Assembly (NCBI RefSeq): GCF_003443675.1
Contig: NZ_CP031963.1
Span: 2,193,501 to 2,257,500 of the forward strand
Reading direction: 5' to 3'
Source: Aquimarina sp. BL5
GTDB lineage: Bacteria; Bacteroidota; Bacteroidia; Flavobacteriales; Flavobacteriaceae
DNA: 64,000 bases
Shown one piece after another: positions 42,802-51,212 of this stretch. The translations under genes and the position numbers were made by a program. How positions within the stretch are numbered: the first letter of the stretch is position 1; each line of letters starts with the position of its first letter. The notes beneath the pieces are model-generated. The model did no database searches and was not told where the DNA came from. It saw nothing but the letters and a program-made list of their open reading frames with translations.

Positions 42802-43446
42802 TTATTTTGAAGTTACCAAAGCTACTCCTGAAGAGGTTCCAAGTCGGGAAACACCCATATTAATATATCTTTCGGCAGTTTCTATGTCTCTAATCCCACC
42901 AGAAGCTTTTATTTTTATCTTATCCTGAACCATATCTCTCATTAACTTTATATCTTCTACAGTAGCTCCCTCTGTTCCAAAACCTGTAGAAGTTTTTATA
43001 AAGTCTGCTCCCGCATCAATGGATAATTGGCAAGCAATTTTCTTTTCTTCATTAGTAAGATAACAATTTTCAAAAATGACTTTTAATATAGTATCCCCAA
43101 CAGCTCTTTTAATCGCAGCAATCTCATCCTGAACAATTTTGTGATAACCTGATTTGAGTAATCCTATATTAAGAACCATGTCTATTTCATTTGCTCCTTC
43201 TTCAATACATTGTTTTGCTTCAAATACTTTAGCCTTAATAGTCATTGCGCCTAATGGAAACCCTACTACAGCTGCTATTTTTACATCAGTTTTCATTAAT
43301 TCACTGTAAGCCAGACCAACATATGCACCATTGACGCATACCGAATAGAAATTATACTTCTTTGCTTCTTTACATAACTTCTTTATATCCTCTACCGTGG
43401 CAGTTGCTTTTAGAATGGTGTGATCAATATATCTATTAAGATCCAT
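42802..43446 (-). CDS. deoC: Deoxyribose-phosphate aldolase
   Basis: This 214-residue class I aldolase splits 2-deoxyribose-5-phosphate into acetaldehyde and glyceraldehyde-3-phosphate. The Schiff-base Lys lies in FIKTSTGFGTEGAT and the assisting Lys in KIKASGGIRDIETA. The Asp of NEIDMVLNIG is the proton relay. The length and all active residues are normal. Together with deoD it salvages deoxynucleosides. It starts 2 bp after the trxA stop, so the three genes form one tight operon. Confidence 0.96.
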   Translation of the reverse strand: MDLNRYIDHTILKATATVEDIKKLCKEAKKYNFYSVCVNGAYVGLAYSELMKTDVKIAAVVGFPLGAMTIKAKVFEAKQCIEEGANEIDMVLNIGLLKSGYHKIVQDEIAAIKRAVGDTILKVIFENCYLTNEEKKIACQLSIDAGADFIKTSTGFGTEGATVEDIKLMRDMVQDKIKIKASGGIRDIETAERYINMGVSRLGTSSGVALVTSK

Positions 43447-43448
43447 AG

Positions 43449-43748
43449 CTATTTATGAGAATTTATGACTCCAATAATATCATGTTTTTGCAAAACACCA
43501 GATTGTCTCCAGAGCTGCTTTCCTTCTTTAAACAAAAGCATAGTTGGCACTCCTCTTACCTGATATTTAGCTGCTAAAGGTTGATTTTTATCAACATCAA
43601 TTTTTACAATTTTTATGGCAGTACCTAGCTCTTCTTTCACCTCTTTCAGAATTGGCCCTAACATTTTACAAGGACCACACCAATCTGCATAAAAATCTAC
43701 TAGTACCGGTGTTTCGGAATCAATAATATTGCTAAAGCTATCTTTCAT
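43449..43748 (-). CDS. trxA: Thioredoxin
   Basis: This 99-residue protein has the thioredoxin active site DFYADWCGPCKM and the cis-Pro loop RGVPTMLLF. It reduces disulfides in the cytoplasm. It heads an operon with deoC and deoD, an unusual partnership. A link is that ribonucleotide reductase uses thioredoxin, so thiol supply and deoxynucleotide salvage could be balanced. This is inference. Confidence 0.95.
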   Translation of the reverse strand: MKDSFSNIIDSETPVLVDFYADWCGPCKMLGPILKEVKEELGTAIKIVKIDVDKNQPLAAKYQVRGVPTMLLFKEGKQLWRQSGVLQKHDIIGVINSHK

Positions 43749-43859
43749 CTATTTATAATTTATTGTTTTTTAAGGATCCCACTTCGACTCAATTCAGTGT
43801 AAGGATGAAATCACCAATTAATCATATCAATTGGTATAATCCATATTTTATGGCTTATT

Positions 43860-44489
43860 TCATTTTCCGTTTCTATTTATAAGTTGAAAATACTCTTTTT
43901 TTGTAAAAACATATTCATAGAATTTGAAAGAATATAGGATCCATCCAAAAGCCATTATAAATATACCTCGCTGGTACAATCCTCTATAATCAGAATGTAC
44001 AATCATTAAATAGGATACGATTAAAGCTATAATCCCAACAGATATGGCCATTATTTTTTGATACCTCCATCTAATAATAAAACTAACGACTAAACAGTAG
44101 GTACAAAATGAAATTCCTGTTATTGTTGAAAAAACAGAGTGCATTTCATTCTGAAACGAATCGTAAACCACTCCACGATCGATAGGTGCGTGCATAAATA
44201 TTCCTGTTAAAACGAAAGAAAGGCAAAAAATAAAAAGAGCGAATATTTGAACACGATGCTTTCCCACAACTTTGAAACCGTTGATAAAAGTTATAAAACC
44301 CAATAGGATAAAAACAAAATTCATTATCCAGTTATTTGGTGTATTTTGAGCTCCTAATTCACTTAAGGTATTTTCCGATATCAAATAGTCCGGATCCGAA
44401 AAAAAAGGTAATATGAATCCTGTTAATATCATAAGGATATATACTACCAAAAAAAGAACATAACTCTTTTCTGAATTTTTAGTATTCAT
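43860..44489 (-). CDS. DUF998-like membrane protein
   Basis: This 209-residue protein has six predicted helices (for example YVLFLVVYILMILTGFILPFF, WIMNFVFILLGFITFINGF, IFALFIFCLSFVLTGIFMH). The pattern and the motif ENTLSELGAQNTPNNWIMN agree with DUF998/frag1-type proteins, whose role is unknown. It starts 2 bp after the preceding lipoprotein gene stop and is co-transcribed with it. Confidence 0.72.
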   Translation of the reverse strand: MNTKNSEKSYVLFLVVYILMILTGFILPFFSDPDYLISENTLSELGAQNTPNNWIMNFVFILLGFITFINGFKVVGKHRVQIFALFIFCLSFVLTGIFMHAPIDRGVVYDSFQNEMHSVFSTITGISFCTYCLVVSFIIRWRYQKIMAISVGIIALIVSYLMIVHSDYRGLYQRGIFIMAFGWILYSFKFYEYVFTKKEYFQLINRNGK

Positions 44490-44491
44490 TG

Positions 44492-45379
44492 TTATCCTAT
44501 TAATGGTTGATCATTATATTTTTTAATAAGGTGCATTATCTCTTTAATTGGAATTTCGATAGAATAAGTTCCGGTATATGAAGGGCAAATAATACAATCA
44601 TCAAAATAGAATTCTACAGTATCATCATTAACCACAAAATTGTTTTTATACACCTTAAAATCTTCTTCTGATAACTCCCAACATTCATAATACAATTCTC
44701 CAGAATTTATACTATTGGTTATTGTTTTATTTATAGTTGTAAGTAATTCTTTTTCCGAATTATTGATAAAAAAATCATTGTAATAAATGAATTTATGATT
44801 ATTGAGATCAAAGTTTAGACACTCGAACATATACGTAGAATGCTTCATTCCTGAATAATAGTTTTCTTTATAAAGCAGTACACTGATAAGGTTACTTTTC
44901 ACAGCATATACTTTATAATCAATTATTCTTTTATCCATACATCTCCCGATCCCGAGAGAATCACAGAATATTACTTTATCTTCTAAAATCTCATTTTCTG
45001 TAGCTTCTATATTCAAGTAATTTTCTGCTATGAAATCATTAAACTGAACATTATCAACATCCATTTCTTCATTGAGATAAGGATATTTATAGTTCAAAAT
45101 ATAGAAATCCTCTTCCTTATATAACTTTTTAGCAATTACCAGCTCTTGTAATTTATTCTTGTCATCTTCCGTAGTAATAAGACGTTCTACCTTTATGGAT
45201 TTTGTTTTTTCCTGATTTAGTTCTAGCGTTTCTTCTGAGAAATATTGGGTACTATCTGTATTTTGATCAAGAAGCTGTTCACGCTCTATAACATCTTTTT
45301 TTGGGTTTTCTTTTATTTGAGTTCTAGTATTACACGCCATCAAACTTATGACAGCAACACTAATGATTAGGGTTTTCAT
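44492..45379 (-). CDS. Lipoprotein with DUF3298-type C-terminal domain
   Basis: The signal peptide ends LMAC, so Cys16 is lipidated, followed by a long polar linker. The C-terminal part (about 85-295) has the DUF4163/DUF3298 arrangement seen in RsiV and PdaC: YPYLNEEMDVDNVQFNDFIAENY..., SVLLYKENYYSGMKHSTYMFECLNFDL, and VEFYFDDCIICPSYTGTYSIEIPIKEI. It probably sits in the periplasm or outer membrane. A weak Fnr-type site (TGATATCAATCA, 45432-45443) lies upstream, but the spacing to a -7-like TACCTTTA is 2 bp short. Confidence 0.75.
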   Translation of the reverse strand: MKTLIISVAVISLMACNTRTQIKENPKKDVIEREQLLDQNTDSTQYFSEETLELNQEKTKSIKVERLITTEDDKNKLQELVIAKKLYKEEDFYILNYKYPYLNEEMDVDNVQFNDFIAENYLNIEATENEILEDKVIFCDSLGIGRCMDKRIIDYKVYAVKSNLISVLLYKENYYSGMKHSTYMFECLNFDLNNHKFIYYNDFFINNSEKELLTTINKTITNSINSGELYYECWELSEEDFKVYKNNFVVNDDTVEFYFDDCIICPSYTGTYSIEIPIKEIMHLIKKYNDQPLIG

Positions 45380-45453
45380 ATTATGATTTTTTGCTTTTTA
45401 TAAAGGTAGTTTTGAGGGTACTCAAAAAATATGATATCAATCAGTTAAGAAGT

Positions 45454-45486
45454 AAAAAAAAGCGAGTTTCTTTTATAGAAACTCGC
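45454..45486 (-). terminator. Intrinsic terminator after the 94-aa gene
   Basis: The stem GCGAGTTTC / GAAACTCGC with a 7-nt loop has eight T on the minus strand, 28 bp after the 45514 gene. Confidence 0.85.
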
Positions 45487-45513
45487 CCTTGTAAATAATC
45501 AATATGTAAAATA

Positions 45514-45798
45514 TTAAAACAAGCCGTTCCCAATAATTATCAAACTATTTACCACTAAACTTGTAATCAGAAGATCTAATACCAATTTAGGTTTCTGAAC
45601 GGTTAATATAGCAGCATTATGCGCACTACATACCGTAACTGTTAGAAAAACCAGAAACATTTGTAAAAAACCATTCCCATCAAACAAAGTAGTCATAATG
45701 GCGATGGAACCTAAACAGGTCGATGCTATGATTGCCAGAGCAGAGTATCCTATATAGTTTTCAGAAAAATCAGCATTCATTTTTGCGTATAGTGTCAT
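45514..45798 (-). CDS. Small membrane protein, 94 aa, in the Fnr-type set
   Basis: Three predicted helices (YSALAIIASTCLGSIAIMTTLF, FLQMFLVFLTVTVCSAHNAAIL, LVLDLLITSLVVNSLIIIG) follow a short polar start. I do not recognise the family. It is preceded by a clear Fnr-type promoter, so it is probably made with the cbb3 oxidase genes. It is monocistronic with its own terminator. Confidence 0.75.
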   Translation of the reverse strand: MTLYAKMNADFSENYIGYSALAIIASTCLGSIAIMTTLFDGNGFLQMFLVFLTVTVCSAHNAAILTVQKPKLVLDLLITSLVVNSLIIIGNGLF

Positions 45799-45822
45799 AG
45801 TAGTTTGTTTTTTAATTTGAAG

Positions 45823-45865
45823 TAAAATTAGAGATGCTACGGTTGTTAAAATATGACAAAAGTCA
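45823..45865 (-). promoter_or_regulatory. Fnr-type promoter of the 94-aa membrane protein gene
   Basis: TGACAAAAGTCA (45854-45865) is centred 29.5 bp from TAATTTTA (45823-45830, minus, 7 of 8 with the -7 consensus). Confidence 0.75.
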
Positions 45866-45891
45866 GTTCTTAGATTTTATATTATTAAAGA

Positions 45892-46296
45892 TCATTTATT
45901 AAGAATTATGTGAAGTCTTCCGAGCATCATTAATTCGGACTTATTTTTACCAGAAAAAGCATTGGCAATACTATTAGAAGTATTCCAAATCAATTGTTTA
46001 ATTCTATCCGTAAAAAGTGATTTATGATTATTATAGAAAGAAGAAAACTCATTAAAACTAGCTTCTGCCTCGAGTGCTGAATAATCTAACCAATCAAAAA
46101 CGATTTCGATCTGGAAAGCAGCATCTGCACCAAACTCATCTTCCAGATCATCAACAGCTAGCCATTCTGATTTTACGAGGTTTCTTAAAGATACATATTC
46201 AGATGTTCGTACTACTTTATCAGCTGCTGCTATAGCATAAAATAGTTTGCCTAAATTTTGGTAAAATGTAATCCCTATATTTTCTGTTGTATCCAT
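45892..46296 (-). CDS. Hypothetical TerB-like helical protein, 134 aa
   Basis: This all-helical cytoplasmic protein contains KLFYAIAAADKVVRTSEYVSLRNLVKSEW, whose D-x-V and spacing resemble the TerB/DjlA N-terminal helical domain (about 10-75). A second helical part follows (FNEFSSFYNNHKSLFTDRIKQLIW). The TerB relation is a guess. The gene is divergent from the histidine kinase gene and shares with it one Fnr-type site, so both are probably induced together. Confidence 0.68.
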   Translation of the reverse strand: MDTTENIGITFYQNLGKLFYAIAAADKVVRTSEYVSLRNLVKSEWLAVDDLEDEFGADAAFQIEIVFDWLDYSALEAEASFNEFSSFYNNHKSLFTDRIKQLIWNTSNSIANAFSGKNKSELMMLGRLHIILNK

Positions 46297-46324
46297 TTTC
46301 TACAAAATTTATTGGTTTATGGGA

Positions 46325-46399
46325 TAAATTTAATAAGTAGTTCCAACCTTTTTTATGATAAAAATCAGCTACTATAACAGGACAAAATTGTTACTTTTG
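46325..46399. promoter_or_regulatory. Bidirectional Fnr-type promoter of the TerB-like and histidine kinase genes
   Basis: TGATAAAAATCA (46356-46367) lies 30.5 bp from the plus-strand -7 box TACTTTTG (46392-46399) and 29.5 bp from the minus-strand TAAATTTA (46325-46332). The kinase ATG (46404) falls on the expected transcription start. Confidence 0.78.
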
Positions 46400-46403
46400 A
46401 AGA

Positions 46404-47633
46404 ATGAAAGTTTTCGAAAAAAACAACAATATTTTCAGAATACTTTCTGAAGCTATTTCAGAAGGAATAATTGTAGTGAATAAGGATCAAATAATTGTTG
46501 CTACTAATGAATCTGCAAATAACATCTTTGGGTATGAAAAAAATGAATTAGTTGGCAAAGAGTTGACTATTTTAATTCCAAAAAAACATCACAACACACA
46601 CGGTGGATATGTAGATAAATTTATAGCAGATAGTGGAAAAAGGAAAATGGGACTAGGACGTGATCTTTTTGGTGTGCGAAAAAATGGCAACAAATTTCCG
46701 GTTGAAGTGGGATTAAACCCTTTTGAAATTTATGATAACTCTTATGTAATGGCTTTAATAAGCGATATTACATTGCGTAAAGAACAGGAAGTAAAAATTC
46801 AAGAATTAAATACTGAACTAGAGCAAAAAATAAAAAAACGAACGCAAGAACTTTACACTACAATAAAGGAACTAGAAGAAGAGATAAAGCTTCGTGAAAA
46901 AGCAGAAGCGGTTACAAAAGAAGCCTTAAAAAAAGAACAGCAACTAAATGAACTAAAAACCAAGTTTCTCTCTCTGGTATCTCACGAGTTTAAGACACCC
47001 TTAAGTGGAATTCTTACCTCAACAACATTGATCGGAAAATACACTAAGGAAGAGCAGCAAGAAAAGAGAGATAAACATCTTGCTACTATAAAAAATAAAG
47101 TAAAATATCTTGATAACATTCTTAATGATTTCTTGTCTGTAGAACGTCTGGAAAGTGGCAAGGTAAAATATAAGTTCGCTACCTTTCCTTTGAGTAAAGT
47201 AATTAATGAAGTGATATATGATGCAAATATGTTGCTTAAAGATGGACAAAGAATAAAATATCCTCAGGATATTGATGAGCACATCATTGATTTTGATGAG
47301 AAAATATTAGAATTGGTATTAACCAATCTAATCCGAAATGCGATAAAATATTCTGGAGAGAATACTGAGATTGACCTTCAGGTAGTTTTTGAGAATGACC
47401 TTCTTACATTTCATATCATTGATCAAGGAATTGGTATTCCGGAAAAAGAACAACAATTCATCTTTAATCGATATTTTAGAGCAGAAAACGCTTTATTAGA
47501 TCAAGGTACTGGAATCGGGTTGAATATCGTAAAAAGTCATTTGGAAAATCTGGGCGGTAATATTACTTTTACAAGTAAAGAAAACCAAGGCTCGACCTTT
47601 ACAGTACAAATACCTGTAGCAAAACAATCTTAA
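46404..47633 (+). CDS. PAS sensor histidine kinase of the micro-oxic island
   Basis: This 409-residue cytoplasmic kinase has an N-terminal PAS domain (about 10-125) of the FixL-like kind (PKKHHNTHGGYVDKF...KMGLGRDLFGVRKNGNKFPVEVGLNPF), a coiled-coil linker (about 128-185), HisKA with phospho-acceptor His194 (LVSHEFKTPLSG) and HATPase_c with N box (TNLIRNAIKYSGE), G1 (DQGIGIP), F (NRYFRA) and G2 (GTGIGLNIV). At the position of the FixL haem His there seems to be a basic residue, so haem binding is doubtful. There are no membrane helices. The response regulator follows after 3 bp. An Fnr-type site before it suggests positive feedback. Confidence 0.93.
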   Translation: MKVFEKNNNIFRILSEAISEGIIVVNKDQIIVATNESANNIFGYEKNELVGKELTILIPKKHHNTHGGYVDKFIADSGKRKMGLGRDLFGVRKNGNKFPVEVGLNPFEIYDNSYVMALISDITLRKEQEVKIQELNTELEQKIKKRTQELYTTIKELEEEIKLREKAEAVTKEALKKEQQLNELKTKFLSLVSHEFKTPLSGILTSTTLIGKYTKEEQQEKRDKHLATIKNKVKYLDNILNDFLSVERLESGKVKYKFATFPLSKVINEVIYDANMLLKDGQRIKYPQDIDEHIIDFDEKILELVLTNLIRNAIKYSGENTEIDLQVVFENDLLTFHIIDQGIGIPEKEQQFIFNRYFRAENALLDQGTGIGLNIVKSHLENLGGNITFTSKENQGSTFTVQIPVAKQS

Positions 47634-47636
47634 CTA

Positions 47637-48695
47637 ATGATAAAAACCGTTTTATTAATAGAGGATGATACTGCTCTTAGAGAAAACACAGCAGAGCTGC
47701 TGGAGCTATCAGACTATAATGTGATTACATCTCCTAACGGGAAAATAGGTATTACTAAAGCAAAAGAAGAAAAGCCTGATATCATCGTCTGTGATATTAT
47801 GATGCCAGAAGTTGATGGTTATGGAGTTTTGGAGGCATTATCTCATGATACTAATACGAACCAAATACCCTTTATTTTCGTGTCTGCTAAAACAGAACAC
47901 AAGGAAATACGAAAAGGAATGGATTTAGGTGCTGATGATTATCTGACTAAACCATTTGAAGAAGATGAACTACTGAGTGCCATAGAAAGTCGTTTAGCAA
48001 AAGCTCAGATAATTTCTAAAATATTACAGGAACAAGTTCAAGTACCAAAGGAGAATTCAGAAAATGGTTTAAGAAATCTGAATGAGCTTAAAAACTTTTT
48101 TGACGATCACGGAGATATCTCTCAATGTAAGAAAGGTGATTCTATTTTTAAGGAAGGAGATCATTCTAATAAAATCTATTTGATTCTAAAAGGTGTGGTA
48201 AAGACACATAAGATGGATGAGAATGGTAAAGAACTTATTACCGCTCTCTTTAAAGAAGATGATTTTTTAGGTTTTACATCATTTACAGACAATACACCTT
48301 ATCAAGAATCAGCTACCGCAGTGGAAGACACTGAACTTGCAGGTGTATCAAAAATAGATCTAAAGGATATATTAGAAAAAAGTAAAAACATTTCCTTAGA
48401 ACTCATGGAATTGCTGAGTGATAATCTTTCTGAAATAAAAGAGCAGTTATTACAAATGGCATATAGTTCCGTACGAAAAAAAACGGCTCAAACCATTTTG
48501 CAATTTGCTCAAGTATTAAATAAAAAACCAGAAGATAGTATTAAAATATCCAGAAATGATCTGGCTAGTGTTGCCGGTATCGCTACAGAAAGTTTAATCC
48601 GTACACTATCTACCTTTAAAAAAGACCGACTTATTGAAATTGAAGGACGTAATATTAAAATTTTGGATTTGCCAGGGCTTCAACTAGTAGAATAA
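47637..48695 (+). CDS. Response regulator fused to a Crp/Fnr-type transcription factor
   Basis: This 352-residue protein has REC (about 1-122, acidic pair EDD, phospho-Asp53 in VCDIMMP, Lys in LTKPFEED), a cyclic-nucleotide-binding-like beta-roll (about 158-265, GDSIFKEGDHSNKIYLILKGVV) and a C-terminal HTH_Crp (about 290-350, SRNDLASVAGIATESLIRTLSTFKKD). The recognition helix keeps Glu and Arg at the FNR positions that read TGA...TCA. There is no N-terminal Fe-S Cys cluster, so oxygen is sensed elsewhere, presumably by the kinase. It unites in one chain what FixJ and FixK do as two proteins. It is the best candidate to bind the Fnr-type sites in this region. Confidence 0.92.
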   Translation: MIKTVLLIEDDTALRENTAELLELSDYNVITSPNGKIGITKAKEEKPDIIVCDIMMPEVDGYGVLEALSHDTNTNQIPFIFVSAKTEHKEIRKGMDLGADDYLTKPFEEDELLSAIESRLAKAQIISKILQEQVQVPKENSENGLRNLNELKNFFDDHGDISQCKKGDSIFKEGDHSNKIYLILKGVVKTHKMDENGKELITALFKEDDFLGFTSFTDNTPYQESATAVEDTELAGVSKIDLKDILEKSKNISLELMELLSDNLSEIKEQLLQMAYSSVRKKTAQTILQFAQVLNKKPEDSIKISRNDLASVAGIATESLIRTLSTFKKDRLIEIEGRNIKILDLPGLQLVE

Positions 48696-48706
48696 AATAT
48701 CTAAAC

Positions 48707-48749
48707 TGATTTTTGTCATACTTTTCATAAATACATCCTAATACATTTG
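48707..48749 (+). promoter_or_regulatory. Fnr-type promoter of usp-hemN
   Basis: TGATTTTTGTCA (48707-48718) is centred 29.5 bp before the perfect -7 box TACATTTG (48742-48749). Confidence 0.82.
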
Positions 48750-48770
48750 TTGCATTAGAAAGTATTAAAG

Positions 48771-49610
48771 ATGAAGAATATCCTTATTCCGACAGATTTT
48801 TCGGAAAACTCATGGAATTCAATTACTTACGCTTTGTCGTTTTTTAAAAAAGTAAAATGTAATTTCCATTTGTTGCATGTCTCTCCATATCAGGAAGTGA
48901 TAGGAAGTGATTCTTTTTTCGAATCCAAAGATCACGTTCTCGAAAAAGCTACTCGCAGTGATAAAGAGCAAATGCAATTATTGCTAAAAAAAATCCAAAA
49001 ATTACCATTAAATACGAAGCATCGTTTCTTTACCATATACGAGCATATCTTTTTTGTAGATACTATTAGAAAACATGTCGAGGAGAAAAATATAGACTTC
49101 ATAGTAATGGGTACCAAAGGTGCTTCTGGATTAAAAGAAAAAACAATAGGCAGTAATACAGGTGATGTTATTACGAAAGTTAAATGTCCTGTACTTGTAA
49201 TTCCTGAAAAAGCAAAATACAATAACATTAATGAGATTGCTTTTCCAACGGATTATAACATCTTTTACAGGAATAAGGTATTGAATACGATTACTGAAGT
49301 ACTCAACTTAAATCATGCGGCACTAAGAATATTACATATTTCCAAAAAAGAGAAAGAACTTTCAGAGCTACAAAAAAAAAATAAAGATTTTCTTAATGAT
49401 TACTTAGGAGAAAATGAAGAACATAGTTTTCATTTTTTGTCCAATCCAAATATAGAGCAAGCAGTACAGTGCTTTACAGAAAGTAGAGATATTGGTATGA
49501 TTACTATGGTTGCCAAAAACCTCAACTTTTTCCAAAGAATCTTATTTCATCCAACCGTAGAAAAGATAAGTTATCATACCAGAATCCCCTTTTTAGTATT
49601 ACACGAATAA
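48771..49610 (+). CDS. Universal stress protein, two Usp domains
   Basis: This 279-residue tandem Usp protein has a first domain with MKNILIPTDFSENSWNSITYAL and the ATP-loop MGTKGASGLKEKTIGSNTGDVITKVKCPVLVIP. The second (INEIAFPTDYNIF...ITMVAKNLNFFQRILFHPTVEKISYHTRIPFLVLHE) has lost the glycine loop. It is paralogous to the 41139 gene. It is preceded by a perfect Fnr-type promoter and followed after 21 bp by hemN in the same unit. Confidence 0.92.
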   Translation: MKNILIPTDFSENSWNSITYALSFFKKVKCNFHLLHVSPYQEVIGSDSFFESKDHVLEKATRSDKEQMQLLLKKIQKLPLNTKHRFFTIYEHIFFVDTIRKHVEEKNIDFIVMGTKGASGLKEKTIGSNTGDVITKVKCPVLVIPEKAKYNNINEIAFPTDYNIFYRNKVLNTITEVLNLNHAALRILHISKKEKELSELQKKNKDFLNDYLGENEEHSFHFLSNPNIEQAVQCFTESRDIGMITMVAKNLNFFQRILFHPTVEKISYHTRIPFLVLHE

Positions 49611-49631
49611 AAACCCAATAAAACTAATAGA

Positions 49632-50996
49632 ATGAATTCTAATTTAGTAGATAAATATAACGTTCCAGGACCTAGATACACGAGTTACCCTACAGTTCCA
49701 TATTGGGATAATAGTACATTTTCGTTAAGAAATTGGACACAATCAGTTCAGAAATCTTTTATTCAAAGTAATGACTCAGAAGGAATCAGCTTATATATTC
49801 ACTTACCTTTTTGTGAAAGCATGTGTACTTTTTGTGGATGTAATAAGCGAATTACTAAAATACATCATGTAGAAATACCATATATCAATGCTCTGCTAAA
49901 AGAATGGCAATTATATCTTAATTTATTCGAAACCAGACCAAAAATCAAGGAATTGCATTTAGGTGGTGGAACACCTACATTTTTTTCTCCAGAAAATTTA
50001 GCATTCTTGATTAAAGGGTTATTCTGGTCCGCAAAATCGGCTTCAGCCTGTGAATTTAGTTTTGAAGGACATCCAAATAACACCACTCGAGAACACCTAC
50101 AAGCGTTATATGATGTAGGTTTCAGAAGAGTGAGTTTTGGTGTACAAGATTATAATGAAACTGTTCAGAAAGCAATTCATAGAGTACAACCATTCGAGAA
50201 TGTAAAACATGTTACAGAGATTGCCAGAGAAATCGGTTATACTTCTATTGGTCACGACATTATATTCGGATTACCTTTTCAGACCGAAGAAGCAGTTATT
50301 CACACCATACAGAAAACTAAAGAACTATTACCTGATCGCTTAGCATTTTATAGCTATGCACATGTTCCTTGGCAAAAAGGAAACGGTCAACGTGGATTTA
50401 ATGAGTCTGATCTTCCAACAGGGGAACAAAAACGAAAACAGTATGAAATAGGTAAAGAACTATTATCCAAAGTTGGTTATGTAGAAATTGGGATGGATCA
50501 TTTTGCACTGAAAAGTGACTCGTTATATAAATCAATGAAAAATAAAAGTTTACATCGTAATTTTATGGGATATACGGTTTCTAAAACTAATATGATGATC
50601 GGTTTAGGTGTGTCTTCTATTAGTGATAGTTGGTATGGTTTTGCCCAAAATGTTAAGGGTATAGAAGAATATCAAAATTTAGTTAATGAAGGCATCATTC
50701 CCGTATACAGAGGTCATATACTAACTAAAGAAGATGAAATCATCAGGCAACATATCTTAAATCTTATGTGTCATTTTAAGACCGATTGGAGTATAAACCC
50801 TCTTCATTTTGATGAATTAGCAGATGTATCTGCACGCTTAAGAGAAATGGAAAATGATGGTTTAGTAGAAATTACCAACCACTATATTAAAGTGACTGAA
50901 AAAGGACGACCCTTTGTTCGTAATATCTGTATGGCTTTTGACTTACGACTGCAAAAAAACAAACCCAATACGCAATTATTTTCTATGACGGTTTAG
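49632..50996 (+). CDS. hemN: Oxygen-independent coproporphyrinogen III oxidase
   Basis: This 454-residue radical-SAM enzyme makes protoporphyrinogen IX when O2 is scarce. The 4Fe-4S motif reads CESMCTFCGCNKR (CxxxCxxC plus the family-specific fourth Cys). LHLGGGTPTFFSPENL and SFGVQDYNETVQKAIHRVQPFE are the next HemN signatures. The start SNLVDKYNVPGPRYTSYPTVPYW carries the N-terminal trip-wire typical of true HemN, not HemW. It is placed behind a Usp gene with Fnr-type control, which fits haem supply for the cbb3 oxidase. Confidence 0.97.
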   Translation: MNSNLVDKYNVPGPRYTSYPTVPYWDNSTFSLRNWTQSVQKSFIQSNDSEGISLYIHLPFCESMCTFCGCNKRITKIHHVEIPYINALLKEWQLYLNLFETRPKIKELHLGGGTPTFFSPENLAFLIKGLFWSAKSASACEFSFEGHPNNTTREHLQALYDVGFRRVSFGVQDYNETVQKAIHRVQPFENVKHVTEIAREIGYTSIGHDIIFGLPFQTEEAVIHTIQKTKELLPDRLAFYSYAHVPWQKGNGQRGFNESDLPTGEQKRKQYEIGKELLSKVGYVEIGMDHFALKSDSLYKSMKNKSLHRNFMGYTVSKTNMMIGLGVSSISDSWYGFAQNVKGIEEYQNLVNEGIIPVYRGHILTKEDEIIRQHILNLMCHFKTDWSINPLHFDELADVSARLREMENDGLVEITNHYIKVTEKGRPFVRNICMAFDLRLQKNKPNTQLFSMTV

Positions 50997-51147
50997 AAAA
51001 CAAAAAGATTTCAGGTTTTATATATTACATTTAGTAATGATGAGATCATTATCTATGACTTTGATCATACCCGCTAGAGGACAACAAACATCTTTTTATC
51101 GTAAATTTTACTGATCATTAATCTATGATTTACTAATTTTTTAAAAA

Positions 51148-51190
51148 TGATTTAGGTCATACCTTATGATCTATTTAGATGGTAAATTGT
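51148..51190 (+). promoter_or_regulatory. Fnr-type promoter of the DUF6799 gene
   Basis: TGATTTAGGTCA (51148-51159) is centred 29.5 bp before TAAATTGT (51183-51190, 6 of 8 with the -7 consensus). Another site TGACTTTGATCA (51056-51067) lies further up without a fitting -7 box. Confidence 0.65.
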
Positions 51191-51212
51191 AGTAAATTTA
51201 AACCTTAAGATC

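Noticed and set aside
45432..45443. TGATATCAATCA as another full member of the Fnr-type set (before the 45379 lipoprotein gene)
   Set aside because: Its distance to the nearest -7-like box is 27.5 bp, not 29.5, and that box is not perfect. Kept only as a weak note in the gene entry.
46620..46720. Haem-binding FixL PAS domain in the kinase
   Set aside because: The overall motif is FixL-like, but the position of the FixL haem His seems to be a basic residue. The ligand is therefore left open.
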